NCBI RefSeq assembly: GCF_029846235.1
Contig: NZ_JARVWP010000002.1
Location: forward strand, 248,001 to 312,000
Reading direction: 5' to 3'
Length of the DNA stretch: 64,000 nt
From: Bradyrhizobium sp. CER78
GTDB lineage: Bacteria; Pseudomonadota; Alphaproteobacteria; Rhizobiales; Xanthobacteraceae
Shown: positions 25,868 through 34,583 of the stretch, piece by piece
Layout of the letters: each line of letters opens with the position of its first letter
Numbering within the stretch: position 1 is the first letter of the stretch
Program-made: the position numbers and the translations under genes
The notes under the pieces: generated by a model
Told to the model about the DNA's origin: nothing
The model's input: the letters and a program-made list of their open reading frames with translations, nothing else
Database searches by the model: none

Positions 25868-27592
25868 ATGTCGAATAATCATTCAAACACATTCCTGATG
25901 CATGGCGGGCGGGTCCAGACCTGTGATTTTCGGACGCCGCCCCAGGAAGCCATCTTCGTCCGCGACGGAAAAGTAGCGGCCGTCGGCACACTTGCCGATC
26001 TGGAGAAGGTGGCGAAGCCCAACATTGATCGTATCGATGTTGAGGGGGCGACAATTCTGCCGGGGTTCATCGATACCCACCCGCATGCCATGCATTTCGC
26101 GGCCCTGACGATCGCCGCAGTCGATCTGAGCGATGCGCAGTCCCACGACGATATCATCGCGCGAATAAGAGCTTGCGCGGCGTCGACTCCGCCCGGAGAA
26201 TGGATCTTCTGCACGCCGGTCGGCGAAGCTCACTATTACATCCGCCGGTCCTACCGCGACCTGCCCGAAGGTACGCTTCCCAACCGTTGGCAGCTCGACC
26301 AGGCGACCGACAAGCATCCGGTGTTCATTCAGGCCTATGCGCCCAAACAGCCGAACATGGTCGCATTCAACAGCTTGGCGCTTGGTCAGCTCGGCATTTC
26401 CGAAGTGCTTCCGAGACGCGTGTGCGACGTCTGGATCGATCGAGATTCCGAAGATCGTGTGACCGGGATTCTCCGGGGCGCCGTCACGAACTATTACACG
26501 CGCGATCCGTTGTGGCTTCAGATCCTGAGCAAGCTCCCGCCGCCACCGCCCGCGCTCTGGCCGGTGGCCGCACAGGCCGGAATGGCGGAGATGAATAGCA
26601 TCGGCGTGACCAGCATTTTCGAGATTCACGCGATGACTCCCGACCAACTCGCCGCGTACCAGGCGCTCCGTCGGGACGGCAAGCTGACATGCCGCGTCCT
26701 CGCCGGACTCGACGTTGCCGACCAGGCCTTCAACGTTCACTTCCAGCCCTCGGACACGCAGATCCGCGATCTGATCGACTTCATGCGGGCATCGACGACG
26801 CTCACCGACGATTGGTTGCGAATCGAGGGAGTTCTGCTGTGTCGAACGGGCCCCTGCAATCCTGGCTTCCTCCGCATGTATGAGCCGATTAAGGCTCCGT
26901 TCGGCGGCGAGACCTATGGGCTGGAATTTCTGCCCCGCCGCGTGGAAGAGACGGTCGTGCGCTATTGCGCCGAAACAGGCGTGCGGCTGAGCGCGCTGCT
27001 GGCGACCCCGCCGGATTTCGATGACTTCTTCAGCACCATCAACAAGCTCGGCGTACAGGAAGCCGTGGCCCTGAAGCGATGGATCGTCCAGCATGCCATC
27101 CTGGTGAACGAAAACAGCGCCCGCAACATGTCGAAATACGGAATGTGCTGCACCACCAGCAAGGGATTTCACTGGGGCAAGGGAGATCTGTATTGCGAGC
27201 GGATCGGCGAGCATGCTCTGAACGATCTGGTTCCGCTCCGGCGCCTGCTCGATCATGGAATCAAGGTCGGCGGCGGAACTGATTGGGGCCCCAAGAGCGT
27301 GTTGGAACAGATCCAGCTCGCCGAGACCTGCGAGCTTGCCGGATCCGGTAGAAAGAACCTGCACCGCACCCAGCCGATCAGCCGCGCCGAAGCGATCGGG
27401 ATGTTCACCAAGGACGCCGCCGAGGTTCTCGGATGGGATGGCATCGGTTCGATCGAAGTGGATAGCCATGCTGATTTCGCCATCATGGACGAAGATCCGT
27501 TTGAAGTGCCGGTCGACAACTTGCCTAAAATCCAGGTGCTCAGAACAATCGTCGGCGGACAAACGGTCTTCGCAGCCGGCAAGACGAGGTAG
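25868..27592 (+). CDS. YtcJ-like amidohydrolase (amidohydrolase 3 family)
   Basis: From ATG 25868, preceded by GGAGG, the product has 574 residues. The amidohydrolase fold is marked by LPGFIDTHPHAMHF near residue 65, VTSIFEIHAM near residue 255, and VGGGTDWGPKS near residue 475. It ends with an ADFAIMDEDPFEVP strand typical of the family. YtcJ-type enzymes hydrolyse C-N bonds in amides or carbamates using metal; the substrate is unknown. It stands alone on the + strand with MarR-type motifs downstream. Confidence 0.85.
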   Translation: MSNNHSNTFLMHGGRVQTCDFRTPPQEAIFVRDGKVAAVGTLADLEKVAKPNIDRIDVEGATILPGFIDTHPHAMHFAALTIAAVDLSDAQSHDDIIARIRACAASTPPGEWIFCTPVGEAHYYIRRSYRDLPEGTLPNRWQLDQATDKHPVFIQAYAPKQPNMVAFNSLALGQLGISEVLPRRVCDVWIDRDSEDRVTGILRGAVTNYYTRDPLWLQILSKLPPPPPALWPVAAQAGMAEMNSIGVTSIFEIHAMTPDQLAAYQALRRDGKLTCRVLAGLDVADQAFNVHFQPSDTQIRDLIDFMRASTTLTDDWLRIEGVLLCRTGPCNPGFLRMYEPIKAPFGGETYGLEFLPRRVEETVVRYCAETGVRLSALLATPPDFDDFFSTINKLGVQEAVALKRWIVQHAILVNENSARNMSKYGMCCTTSKGFHWGKGDLYCERIGEHALNDLVPLRRLLDHGIKVGGGTDWGPKSVLEQIQLAETCELAGSGRKNLHRTQPISRAEAIGMFTKDAAEVLGWDGIGSIEVDSHADFAIMDEDPFEVPVDNLPKIQVLRTIVGGQTVFAAGKTR

Positions 27593-27649
27593 CAAGTCGT
27601 ACTTCCATTGCCGAGATATCGAGGATTCCCGAACGGCATGGGCAACTTT

Positions 27650-27670
27650 CTTGTGATCACAAGTTATATC
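27650..27670. promoter_or_regulatory. MarR-type motif, site 1
   Basis: CTTGTGATCACAAG is a perfect palindrome followed directly by TTATAT. The shared element CAAGTTATAT recurs at 27802 and 37380. It lies between the amidohydrolase stop and the marR start. Confidence 0.55.
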
Positions 27671-27792
27671 GCCATGACAACCGAAGATCACGGGACTTCG
27701 ATCGCAGCACATGCATGATCTGCGCGCCGGCTTTTCGGAGTATCTCGATGACATGATCAAAAAGGCAGCGACCAGCAGAGTTAGCATTTTTA

Positions 27793-27812
27793 TTGCATTT
27801 GCAAGTTATATT
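27793..27812. promoter_or_regulatory. MarR-type motif, site 2
   Basis: TTGCATTTGCAAGTTATATT lies 45 bp before the marR start codon. The 16-base stretch ATTTGCAAGTTATATT is identical in the site ahead of the D-aminoacylase gene (37375-37390). It is most likely the autoregulatory site of the MarR protein. Confidence 0.65.
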
Positions 27813-27856
27813 TGCCATCTTCCGATCTTGAGACTGAACAAGACGGGGACGGCGGG

Positions 27857-28447
27857 ATGCCAAGGGAAAAATCGGTTCGTCGCCTGCCCGCAGCCGATGC
27901 TGCGAGCGCAATCGACGCGCTACCGCCACTTAATGGACTCGACGACGGCCAGCCGCAATCGCCGCCGGCGCCGGTTGCACATAGTCACGTTTTTTTCTGG
28001 ATCACCCAGATCATGGGTCGGCGCGATCGGTTGCTGGCCCGCGAGTTCCGGCCTCTCGGCGTGCGAGTGCCCGAATGGCGCGTCGTTCTCGCGGTGCAAG
28101 TGCGACCGGGAATCACGATGACCGAGGTCGCCGAATACGCCACCATCGATCCGACCACGCTTTCGCGCTCCATGGAGCAGATGATCCGCGCCGGCTGGAT
28201 CGAACGCACCGCCGACCACCAGGACATGCGCATTATGCGCCTGAGCCTGTCGAAGAAAGGTAGAGAACTGTTCGACAAACTCTGGCCAATCGCCGACCGC
28301 GTCAATCGGATCGCCTGCCAGGACCTGCCCGAGGGCGCGGCGCAGCTGATGTGCCTCGGTCTCGGAACAATCCATCGTGGCCTTGCACGCGCCACCGACC
28401 TCAGCGAGGTGGACGAGGAAGCCGGGGCACTCCTGGTGGTCGAATGA
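27857..28447 (+). CDS. MarR-family transcriptional regulator
   Basis: The product has 196 residues from ATG 27857. After a proline-rich N-terminus, the winged HTH of MarR is clear: EYATIDPTTLSRSMEQMIRA followed by the wing GWIERTADHQDMRIMRLSL. The stop overlaps the carboxylesterase start (ATGA), so the two are translationally coupled. Matching motifs just upstream and 9.5 kb away at the D-aminoacylase promoter suggest it controls both this operon and the D-amino acid operon, probably as a ligand-released repressor. Confidence 0.88.
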   Translation: MPREKSVRRLPAADAASAIDALPPLNGLDDGQPQSPPAPVAHSHVFFWITQIMGRRDRLLAREFRPLGVRVPEWRVVLAVQVRPGITMTEVAEYATIDPTTLSRSMEQMIRAGWIERTADHQDMRIMRLSLSKKGRELFDKLWPIADRVNRIACQDLPEGAAQLMCLGLGTIHRGLARATDLSEVDEEAGALLVVE

Positions 28448-29943
28448 TGGACTTGAGTGTTGTCGAAACTCCCACGGGCGCGCTCCGCGGGCTGCATCAA
28501 GGCGCCGTGCGTTCGTTCCTTGGCATTCCCTACGCACAGGCGCCTATCGGCGTGCGACGGTGGCTCGCACCGCAACCGGTCGACCCATGGACCGGCGTGC
28601 GTGACGCCGGCGCCTTTGGCTCCGCAAGCCTGCAGCCGGCGCTGCCGCAGGAGCTAACCATTTCGCCGGAGCGTGCCTCCACAACCAGCGAAGACTGCCT
28701 CTATCTCAACGTTTGGGCGCCAGCGCGGCCGCGAGCCGCCACGCCGGTGATGGTCTGGATCCACGGCGGGGGCTTCTTCAGCGGCTCGGGAAGCGAAAGC
28801 GGGTATGACGGCACGCAGTTTGCAGCGCGCGGCGTCGTGCTGGTCACGCTCAACTACCGGCTCGGACCGCTCGGCTTTCTCGCCCACCCGGAGCTCGCGG
28901 CGGCTGACCTTGCCGGAGCTACCAACAACTATGGCCTGCTCGACCAGCTCGGCGCGCTGCGCTGGGTCAAGACCAATATCGCTTCATTCGGCGGCGATCC
29001 CGGCAATGTCACGATCTTCGGCGAGTCCGCCGGCGCCGCAGCGGTACGCTGTCTGATGGAGATGCCGGCGGGCCGTGGGCTGTTCCACCGTGCCATCTTG
29101 CAGAGCGGCGGATTCGGATCGTCGGCGCTCGGCGAGGCTGCAGAGCCGACACTGGAAACGAAGCTGCGCGTAGGTCTCGCGTATCAAAAGGCGCTCGGAG
29201 CCCGTTCCCTGGCCGAGATGCGGGACATGCCCGGCAGCAAGCTGATCGAAACCATGGCATTCAAGTTCCGCGAGACTGAGCGCGGTCTGCGCTGGTGGCC
29301 GACGCCGACCGCGCTGCTGCCGCGCAGTGACACCAGCGATATCTCGGCCGGTATCGCCGAAGTGCCAGTGCTGCTCGGTACCAATGCCAACGAGGGTATT
29401 TTCTTCGCCAACGCCTTCGGCGCGGAGCGGATGAAGTATTTCGGCATGTCGCTCGGAGTGCTCGGGCTGGGCGCCCGCAAGGTATTTCGCGAGACCTCAC
29501 CGCTTACCCGTGCCGGCGCCCGCGAAGGTATGCGCAACCTGCTCGCTGACTTCTTCTTCGTCGAGCGCGCCTATCAAATGGCCGCGCAGCTGCGCGCGCT
29601 GGGACGGCGGTGCTACGTCTACCACTTCCGCCGGGTGGCGCCGAAAAATCGCGCCGCGGACCGACGCGCCAATCACACCTACGAAATCCCTTACGTGTTC
29701 GGCCTGCCGCAAGGCGACGGCGGTTACGACGCCACCGACGCGGCGCTATCGCAGTCGATGCAGGATTACTGGATCAATTTCGCCCGCGCCGGCGACCCCA
29801 ATGGCGGCGCCGCTCTGCACTGGCCTTCGTTCGACGAGCATACCTCAGTGATGCATTTCGGCGAACGTCCCGACGTTGGCCCCTACCCGAGGTCGACCGT
29901 GTTCGACCTATTGCGACAGCGGCGCACGGGCAAACAACCATAG
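28444..29943 (+). CDS. Type-B carboxylesterase
   Basis: The 499-residue protein has the type-B carboxylesterase/lipase pattern: SEDCLYLNVWAP near residue 80, the oxyanion loop WIHGGGFFSGSGS near residue 105, the nucleophile elbow IFGESAGAAAV near residue 195, and the His region NHTYEIPYVFG near residue 410. It hydrolyses ester or amide bonds. Two overlapping ATG codons at 28444 and 28447 share the marR stop. There is no signal peptide, so it probably acts in the cytoplasm. Confidence 0.9.
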   Translation: MMDLSVVETPTGALRGLHQGAVRSFLGIPYAQAPIGVRRWLAPQPVDPWTGVRDAGAFGSASLQPALPQELTISPERASTTSEDCLYLNVWAPARPRAATPVMVWIHGGGFFSGSGSESGYDGTQFAARGVVLVTLNYRLGPLGFLAHPELAAADLAGATNNYGLLDQLGALRWVKTNIASFGGDPGNVTIFGESAGAAAVRCLMEMPAGRGLFHRAILQSGGFGSSALGEAAEPTLETKLRVGLAYQKALGARSLAEMRDMPGSKLIETMAFKFRETERGLRWWPTPTALLPRSDTSDISAGIAEVPVLLGTNANEGIFFANAFGAERMKYFGMSLGVLGLGARKVFRETSPLTRAGAREGMRNLLADFFFVERAYQMAAQLRALGRRCYVYHFRRVAPKNRAADRRANHTYEIPYVFGLPQGDGGYDATDAALSQSMQDYWINFARAGDPNGGAALHWPSFDEHTSVMHFGERPDVGPYPRSTVFDLLRQRRTGKQP

Positions 29944-29956
29944 CGGCGCGTGGGCG

Positions 29957-31231
29957 TTACGCGCGTTGCAGCGCCGCCATGCCCGCCTCGCCACGCCCGA
30001 GCAAACGTCCCGCTTTGAGAAAGGCGACGCCCGAGAGCAGGCCGCCTCCGGCGGAAACGATGATGATCGCATGACGCAGCGCGTCTGTTTCGCCCTTGGG
30101 CGACAGCAGGTCTGCGATCAGACCGACTGCGAGCGGGCCAACGCCAAGCCCGAACAGGTTGATCACAAGCAGGGTGAAGGCCGCGGCGATCGCGCGTTGC
30201 TGAGGCGCAGCGAACTGCTGCACCATCGCGTAGGTCGGGCCAATCGTCGTGAAGTTCAGGAAGACTGGAATGGCCGCGATCAGCAGAAAGGCCGACGTTG
30301 AGCTCGCCAGCATCGCGGCGACGAGACACGGTGCAAACAGGACGATCGACACGGCCGGACACCAAAACGCCCAACGCCGGTCGAATTTCACCAGCCGATC
30401 CGCGACGAGACCGCCGCTGAATGTCCCGAGGCCGCCGACGACACCAAGCAGCAGAGCAAGCACAAGGCCCGCGCCGCGAATGTCGAAGCCGTGGCTGCGC
30501 ACGAGGAACGAAGGCAGCCACTGCGTAAGGCCATAGCTGGAGAGCGCAAACAGAACCGCCCCCACCAACAGGTAGCGGTAACTTGCTATCGACCAAAGGG
30601 CACGCAAGGTACAGACGACCCCGACGTCCGTGTCGGCCCCGCCCCACCGTCCGTCGAAGCGGCGTCGATCACGCACGCAGTACAGCAGTAGCGGCGAGAG
30701 CACGAGGCCCGGCAGCCCGGCGAGAACGAAGGCCCAGCGCCACCCGAGGGCCTGGGCGGCGAAGCCGCCGAGCAATAACCCCGACAGGATGCCGAGTGGC
30801 ACGCCAAGCGCCACCAGCGACATCGCCATCGAGCGCTGCTCGGGCGCGAACCGCTCGGCAAGCAGCGCGTGCGAGGGCGGCGTGCCGCCCGCTTCGCCGA
30901 CACCGACCATCATGCGCGCGAGCGCAAGTTGCCAGAAGCCGGATACGGCTGCGCACAGCATGGTCATCGCACTCCACAATGCAACAGCCGCCGCAAGCAC
31001 GCGGCCACGATCAGTGCGATCGGCAAGCCGCGCGATCGGCATGCCGAGCACCGAATAGAACAGCGCAAAGGCAAGCCCCGACAGCGCGCCGAGTTCGGTA
31101 TCTGACAGATTCAATTCGGCCTTCATTGCCGGAATGAGGATCGAGAAGATCTGCCGATCGAGGAAATTGAGGCAGGAGGCCAGCATCAGGAGCGCCAGGA
31201 AACCCCAGTCGCCAGCCCGAAAGGTTCTCAT
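29957..31231 (-). CDS. MFS transporter
   Basis: The product has 424 residues with about 12 hydrophobic segments and the MFS signature between helices 2 and 3 (GMPIARLADRTDRGRVLA, near residue 63). The first helix carries NFLDRQIFSILIPAM, typical of the ACS/Spinster-like organic-anion group. It is last in a leftward set of porin, cupin and MFS (51 bp after the cupin stop) and converges with the carboxylesterase. It probably carries the pathway substrate across the inner membrane. Confidence 0.88.
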   Translation of the reverse strand: MRTFRAGDWGFLALLMLASCLNFLDRQIFSILIPAMKAELNLSDTELGALSGLAFALFYSVLGMPIARLADRTDRGRVLAAAVALWSAMTMLCAAVSGFWQLALARMMVGVGEAGGTPPSHALLAERFAPEQRSMAMSLVALGVPLGILSGLLLGGFAAQALGWRWAFVLAGLPGLVLSPLLLYCVRDRRRFDGRWGGADTDVGVVCTLRALWSIASYRYLLVGAVLFALSSYGLTQWLPSFLVRSHGFDIRGAGLVLALLLGVVGGLGTFSGGLVADRLVKFDRRWAFWCPAVSIVLFAPCLVAAMLASSTSAFLLIAAIPVFLNFTTIGPTYAMVQQFAAPQQRAIAAAFTLLVINLFGLGVGPLAVGLIADLLSPKGETDALRHAIIIVSAGGGLLSGVAFLKAGRLLGRGEAGMAALQRA

Positions 31232-31282
31232 CGGTAACGTTCCTCTCCTTGTGATCTCGGTAGCCGCATGCCTCGCCCGCCA

Positions 31283-31726
31283 TCACGACGCAGGCGGGAG
31301 GAAATTGACCTCGTGCTGCGCTGATAGCGCCACGACCGCATCGGGATCGGTGAGGTTATGGAGGCCTTTGAACAGATCGAACAAGCGCCGCGACGGAGAC
31401 ACCCAGAACAGCACCTTGGCGACGCCGGAGGACCTGTTGAAGATGCCGTGGGGAAGCCCCATGGGCAGGCGGACAACATCTCCGGTCGCCGCAACCGCCT
31501 CCGCGCCATTGAGCAGGACATCGAGCCGCCCCTCCAGCAGATACAGATACTCGTCCTGGGTCGGATGAATGTGCGGTGGCACGAAAGCCCCGGGCGGCAG
31601 TGTCGCATGCCAAGCGAATGAACGGTCCGTGAACTGCTTCGGCACATAGGTCTGGCCAAGGATGTTCCAGGAAATGTTGTCGAGGCCGGCGTTGCCCGGC
31701 GTGATGCCAAATGTCTCGGAAAGCAT
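31283..31726 (-). CDS. Small cupin-domain protein
   Basis: The 147-residue protein starts at ATG 31726 after GAGGAC. It has one cupin barrel with a full metal site: PPHIHPTQDEYLYLLEGRLD (two His and a Glu) and later LPMGLPHGIFN. It is similar in style to quercetinase-like cupins, but no activity can be assigned. It sits between the porin and the MFS gene on the same strand. Confidence 0.75.
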   Translation of the reverse strand: MLSETFGITPGNAGLDNISWNILGQTYVPKQFTDRSFAWHATLPPGAFVPPHIHPTQDEYLYLLEGRLDVLLNGAEAVAATGDVVRLPMGLPHGIFNRSSGVAKVLFWVSPSRRLFDLFKGLHNLTDPDAVVALSAQHEVNFLPPAS

Positions 31727-31800
31727 GTTGATGTCCTCGGGTGATGAGCAGGATTGTGCCGGCGCAGCCGCGATCGTTCGCGGCATGCGCCGGACGATGG

Positions 31801-32793
31801 TTATTTGCGGACGAGCGGCAACCGTGACGGCGCGGCACTCTCGTCGGGCCCCCACAGGCGGAAGCTGAGCTGTCCGTAAACCGTGTAGCCTTTCGAGATC
31901 GCAGCGGTATCCACTCCCGGCGGGCCGGCCGTTCCGCCCGACGTCGTTGCGGACACCCGGTCGAGCGCCCACACCGTGATTTGGGCAGGGCCGAAGTTGT
32001 AGCCGACCAGGCCCCCGACGGCCCAGACGTCATACCTGTTGGAGTTGATGGCGCCCTTGTAGAACGCACTGGACGTATCGTTGGTCACCTGCCCGACATA
32101 GAAGGCAACCGGGCCAACCGTCCACCGATCGATCGCCTTGGTGGCAGTGAACTCGGCATGCACAATGTCGCCGGTGTGATAGTCGGTGATTGAGTTTTTG
32201 GTGTTGATCTCACGCGACACGTTGGCGGTGAAGTTCCAGCCATCCTTCAGATAGGACACAATGAACTCTGGCTGGAACGTCCACCACGGATTGCCGATAC
32301 CGGCAAGACCGTTGGCGCCTGAGATGTTGCCGTTGGGCGCGTTGAAGCCGAAGCCCGCCTTGGCGAAAAAACCGCTGTCGCCAAGTTTCCAGCTCAGCTC
32401 GGCTGGTACGAAGTAGGTGTTGTGGAAGCCGACGGGATGCGCATCGACGGGATTGCCGACATCGACCGCAAACCACGGCTGCACGATGACCGCATCATAA
32501 GTCGCCCCAAGTAACGTCCAGCCCGGCACCCACAACAGCCCGGTGGCAGCGCCCGAGACGTGGACCGGGGTCGCGTTGCCGTTGATGTTTGGCGCGCCTG
32601 GGCCAACGATGTTGGCGACTGTCACACCGACCTGATTGAACATGTAGACGCCCGGCGGCGGCGCACCGGCGGTCGCGCCTCCCACAGTGACGCCTGGCAG
32701 CGAGGCGTATCCTGAATAACCGAACTCGTAGGCGCTCGCCGGCGTCGCGGCAATGACTCCCGCGACGGCGATGCCGATCTTCACTGCTCTCAT
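31801..32793 (-). CDS. Outer-membrane transporter of the phenol-degradation (MetA-like) family
   Basis: The 330-residue protein has a signal peptide (IGIAVAGVIAATPASA) followed by an aromatic-rich beta-barrel pattern (VQPWFAVDVGNPVDAHPVGF, WKLGDSGFFAKAGFGFN, WWTFQPEFIVSYLKDGWNFT). This is the layout of the transporter family formerly called Phenol_MetA_deg, linked to uptake of hydrophobic compounds. It leads the porin-cupin-MFS set and so probably forms the outer-membrane step. The upstream stretch 32870-32930 is AT-rich and probably promoter. Confidence 0.8.
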   Translation of the reverse strand: MRAVKIGIAVAGVIAATPASAYEFGYSGYASLPGVTVGGATAGAPPPGVYMFNQVGVTVANIVGPGAPNINGNATPVHVSGAATGLLWVPGWTLLGATYDAVIVQPWFAVDVGNPVDAHPVGFHNTYFVPAELSWKLGDSGFFAKAGFGFNAPNGNISGANGLAGIGNPWWTFQPEFIVSYLKDGWNFTANVSREINTKNSITDYHTGDIVHAEFTATKAIDRWTVGPVAFYVGQVTNDTSSAFYKGAINSNRYDVWAVGGLVGYNFGPAQITVWALDRVSATTSGGTAGPPGVDTAAISKGYTVYGQLSFRLWGPDESAAPSRLPLVRK

Positions 32794-33002
32794 TGGCCCT
32801 CCTCGTTTTGTTGAGTCGTGCTACCGCAGGTGGTCAGTGACAGCCACTGCCGAGCACGCATGACGATGAAAGGCGGTCGACGAAATTATTTCAATTATAA
32901 AACATCTCTAGAATCGACATTGATCATCGAGTGTTTCGGCGCGGTGACAGGGATCTCACGCGTTGTATCTCGCATTCATCGCGTCGCGTGTTCTGCGTGC
33001 CG

Positions 33003-33305
33003 TTAGAGCGCGCTTGCATGCATTGCGAAGCTGCAGATGACCACCTGCTGCAAGTCGGCCGGCAGCGCTCGGTCGCCGGTACGCAAACGCACACCGGGAT
33101 TCGGCAGGCCGATGAACTCGATGCCGGCCCGCTCGCATGCGAGCCGGATCTTCTCGATCGTGTCGGATTGCACATTGACCGCGCGCTTCGACCCCTCAAG
33201 CCGGCGCACCGTTGATATGGCGACGCCGGACTGGACGGCGAGCTCGTACTGCTCCCAACCCAACAGCGAACGTGCCGCGCGAATCTGGCGCGTGATGACG
33301 ATCAT
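33003..33305 (-). CDS. XRE-family HTH regulator
   Basis: The 100-residue protein starts at ATG 33305 after GGGAGGT. It has an XRE-type HTH in residues 5-60 (QIRAARSLLGWEQYELAVQS, then ISTVRRLEGSKRAVNVQSD) and a short tail that includes IEFIGLPNPGVRLR, a common ending for these rhizobial regulators. It lies 114 bp downstream of the D-threonine-aldolase-like gene and 209 bp upstream of the porin gene, all leftward. A role for the porin-cupin-MFS set is inferred from position only. Confidence 0.8.
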   Translation of the reverse strand: MIVITRQIRAARSLLGWEQYELAVQSGVAISTVRRLEGSKRAVNVQSDTIEKIRLACERAGIEFIGLPNPGVRLRTGDRALPADLQQVVICSFAMHASAL

Positions 33306-33419
33306 TGTGCGACCTCCCCGTCGAATGCTGCCTGTGCTGCACCACCCGCTGAGTGGCGCCGCCGCGGTCACGGCGGGGGCATCCGCCGTTGGGACCGGAC
33401 GGCGCCAGCCTTGTCGCGC

Positions 33420-34583
33420 CTAGAGCACGCCGCGCGCGTCCACCGGCCAGATGTCGACGACCGTGTCGCCGTCGAGCACATGGACGTAGTCGTGCAGGTT
33501 GATGGTCGGATCGCAGTGTGAGACCTCGATATCCACCAGGTCGCCCACCGCCGGACGCTTGATACGCTCTGCGACAGCGATCAAACCGAACTCGTCGCCA
33601 AAGAAATCGTAGGTCGCCCCCGGCCAGTGCCCAGACCGCACCCGGGGCAAAGGCCCGTCGGTGGACAGGCTCTTGAATCCCGCATTGATGCTGACGTGAT
33701 GCGGCTGGTTGGCGCTGACCACCGAGGTGCGCAAGTACAATGCAAAGCGGTACGGGTTGGCACGGTCGGGAAACAGTTCGACTACGTCGTAGTCGACATC
33801 CATGAGCGCATAAGAGCCGGCCTGGCTCTCGGTGTAGAGCCCGTGCTCAACGTCGATGGCGAAGGTGCCGGTGCCGCCGCCACTGACGACCGGCGGCTGA
33901 AGACCGGCGGCCATGAGCGCCGCCAGCGTGTGCCGCAGCCGCTCAATCTGCCCGAGATAGACCCGGCGGCGTTCGGCGAAAGGGAGAATGTGCTGCACGC
34001 GGCCCGAATAGCCTTGCAGCCCGGCATAGGCTAGCGCCGACGATTGGCGCAACCGTTGCGCAAGCTCGACGGCGGCGGCAACCGAAGCCACGCCGGTGCG
34101 CTCCATGCCGAGATCGAGATCGACGAAGGCCGGCATCGCACGCTCGGCGCCCGTAAGTGCGACTTCCCATTCGGTGATGTTCTGGATGGTGTCGAAGACC
34201 AGCGTTATGTCGGCCCCCGTGCGATGCAGTGCCGCCAGCGTCTCAATATGGGCGCGTTGAACAATCGGCGTCGTGACCAGGAGGCCGGGAAGGCGCGCTT
34301 GCGCGTAGGCGATCGCCTCCCGCCCCGTGGTCGCGCAGATACCGACGGCACCAGCCGCAATCTGCTCGCGCGCGATCGCACTGCACTTGTGAGTCTTGCC
34401 GTGCGGCCGCAGAGCCATGCCGGCATCCCGGCATTGCCGCATCATGCGCCGGAGATTCTCGCGCATCGCAGCGAGATCGATGACGAGCGCCGGAGTCGTG
34501 AGCTTCAGCGCGCCGCCCGGCACGCCAATCAGACCGGCATTGATGCTTTGCCGCGGGTCGCGCGGCGAGCCAGAATTCCTCAT
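33420..34583 (-). CDS. D-threonine aldolase / DSD1-like PLP enzyme
   Basis: The product has 387 residues. The N-terminal alanine-racemase-type barrel carries the PLP lysine region (LRPHGKTHKCSAIAREQI, near residue 63) and QGYSGRVQHI. The C-terminal domain ends in SHCDPTINLHDYVHVLDGD, which contains the metal ligands typical of D-threonine aldolase and D-serine dehydratase. It would cleave or deaminate a D-hydroxyamino acid. The start shares one base with the upstream peptidase stop (TGATG), so it is coupled. With D-aminoacylase and M24 peptidase in front, the set points to D-amino acid use. Confidence 0.85.
   Translation of the reverse strand: MRNSGSPRDPRQSINAGLIGVPGGALKLTTPALVIDLAAMRENLRRMMRQCRDAGMALRPHGKTHKCSAIAREQIAAGAVGICATTGREAIAYAQARLPGLLVTTPIVQRAHIETLAALHRTGADITLVFDTIQNITEWEVALTGAERAMPAFVDLDLGMERTGVASVAAAVELAQRLRQSSALAYAGLQGYSGRVQHILPFAERRRVYLGQIERLRHTLAALMAAGLQPPVVSGGGTGTFAIDVEHGLYTESQAGSYALMDVDYDVVELFPDRANPYRFALYLRTSVVSANQPHHVSINAGFKSLSTDGPLPRVRSGHWPGATYDFFGDEFGLIAVAERIKRPAVGDLVDIEVSHCDPTINLHDYVHVLDGDTVVDIWPVDARGVL

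Noticed and set aside
25883..27787. A 634-codon open frame on the minus strand opposite the amidohydrolase gene
   Set aside because: It is the antisense shadow of a GC-rich gene; its translation has no family features, while the + strand shows a full amidohydrolase with a ribosome-binding site.
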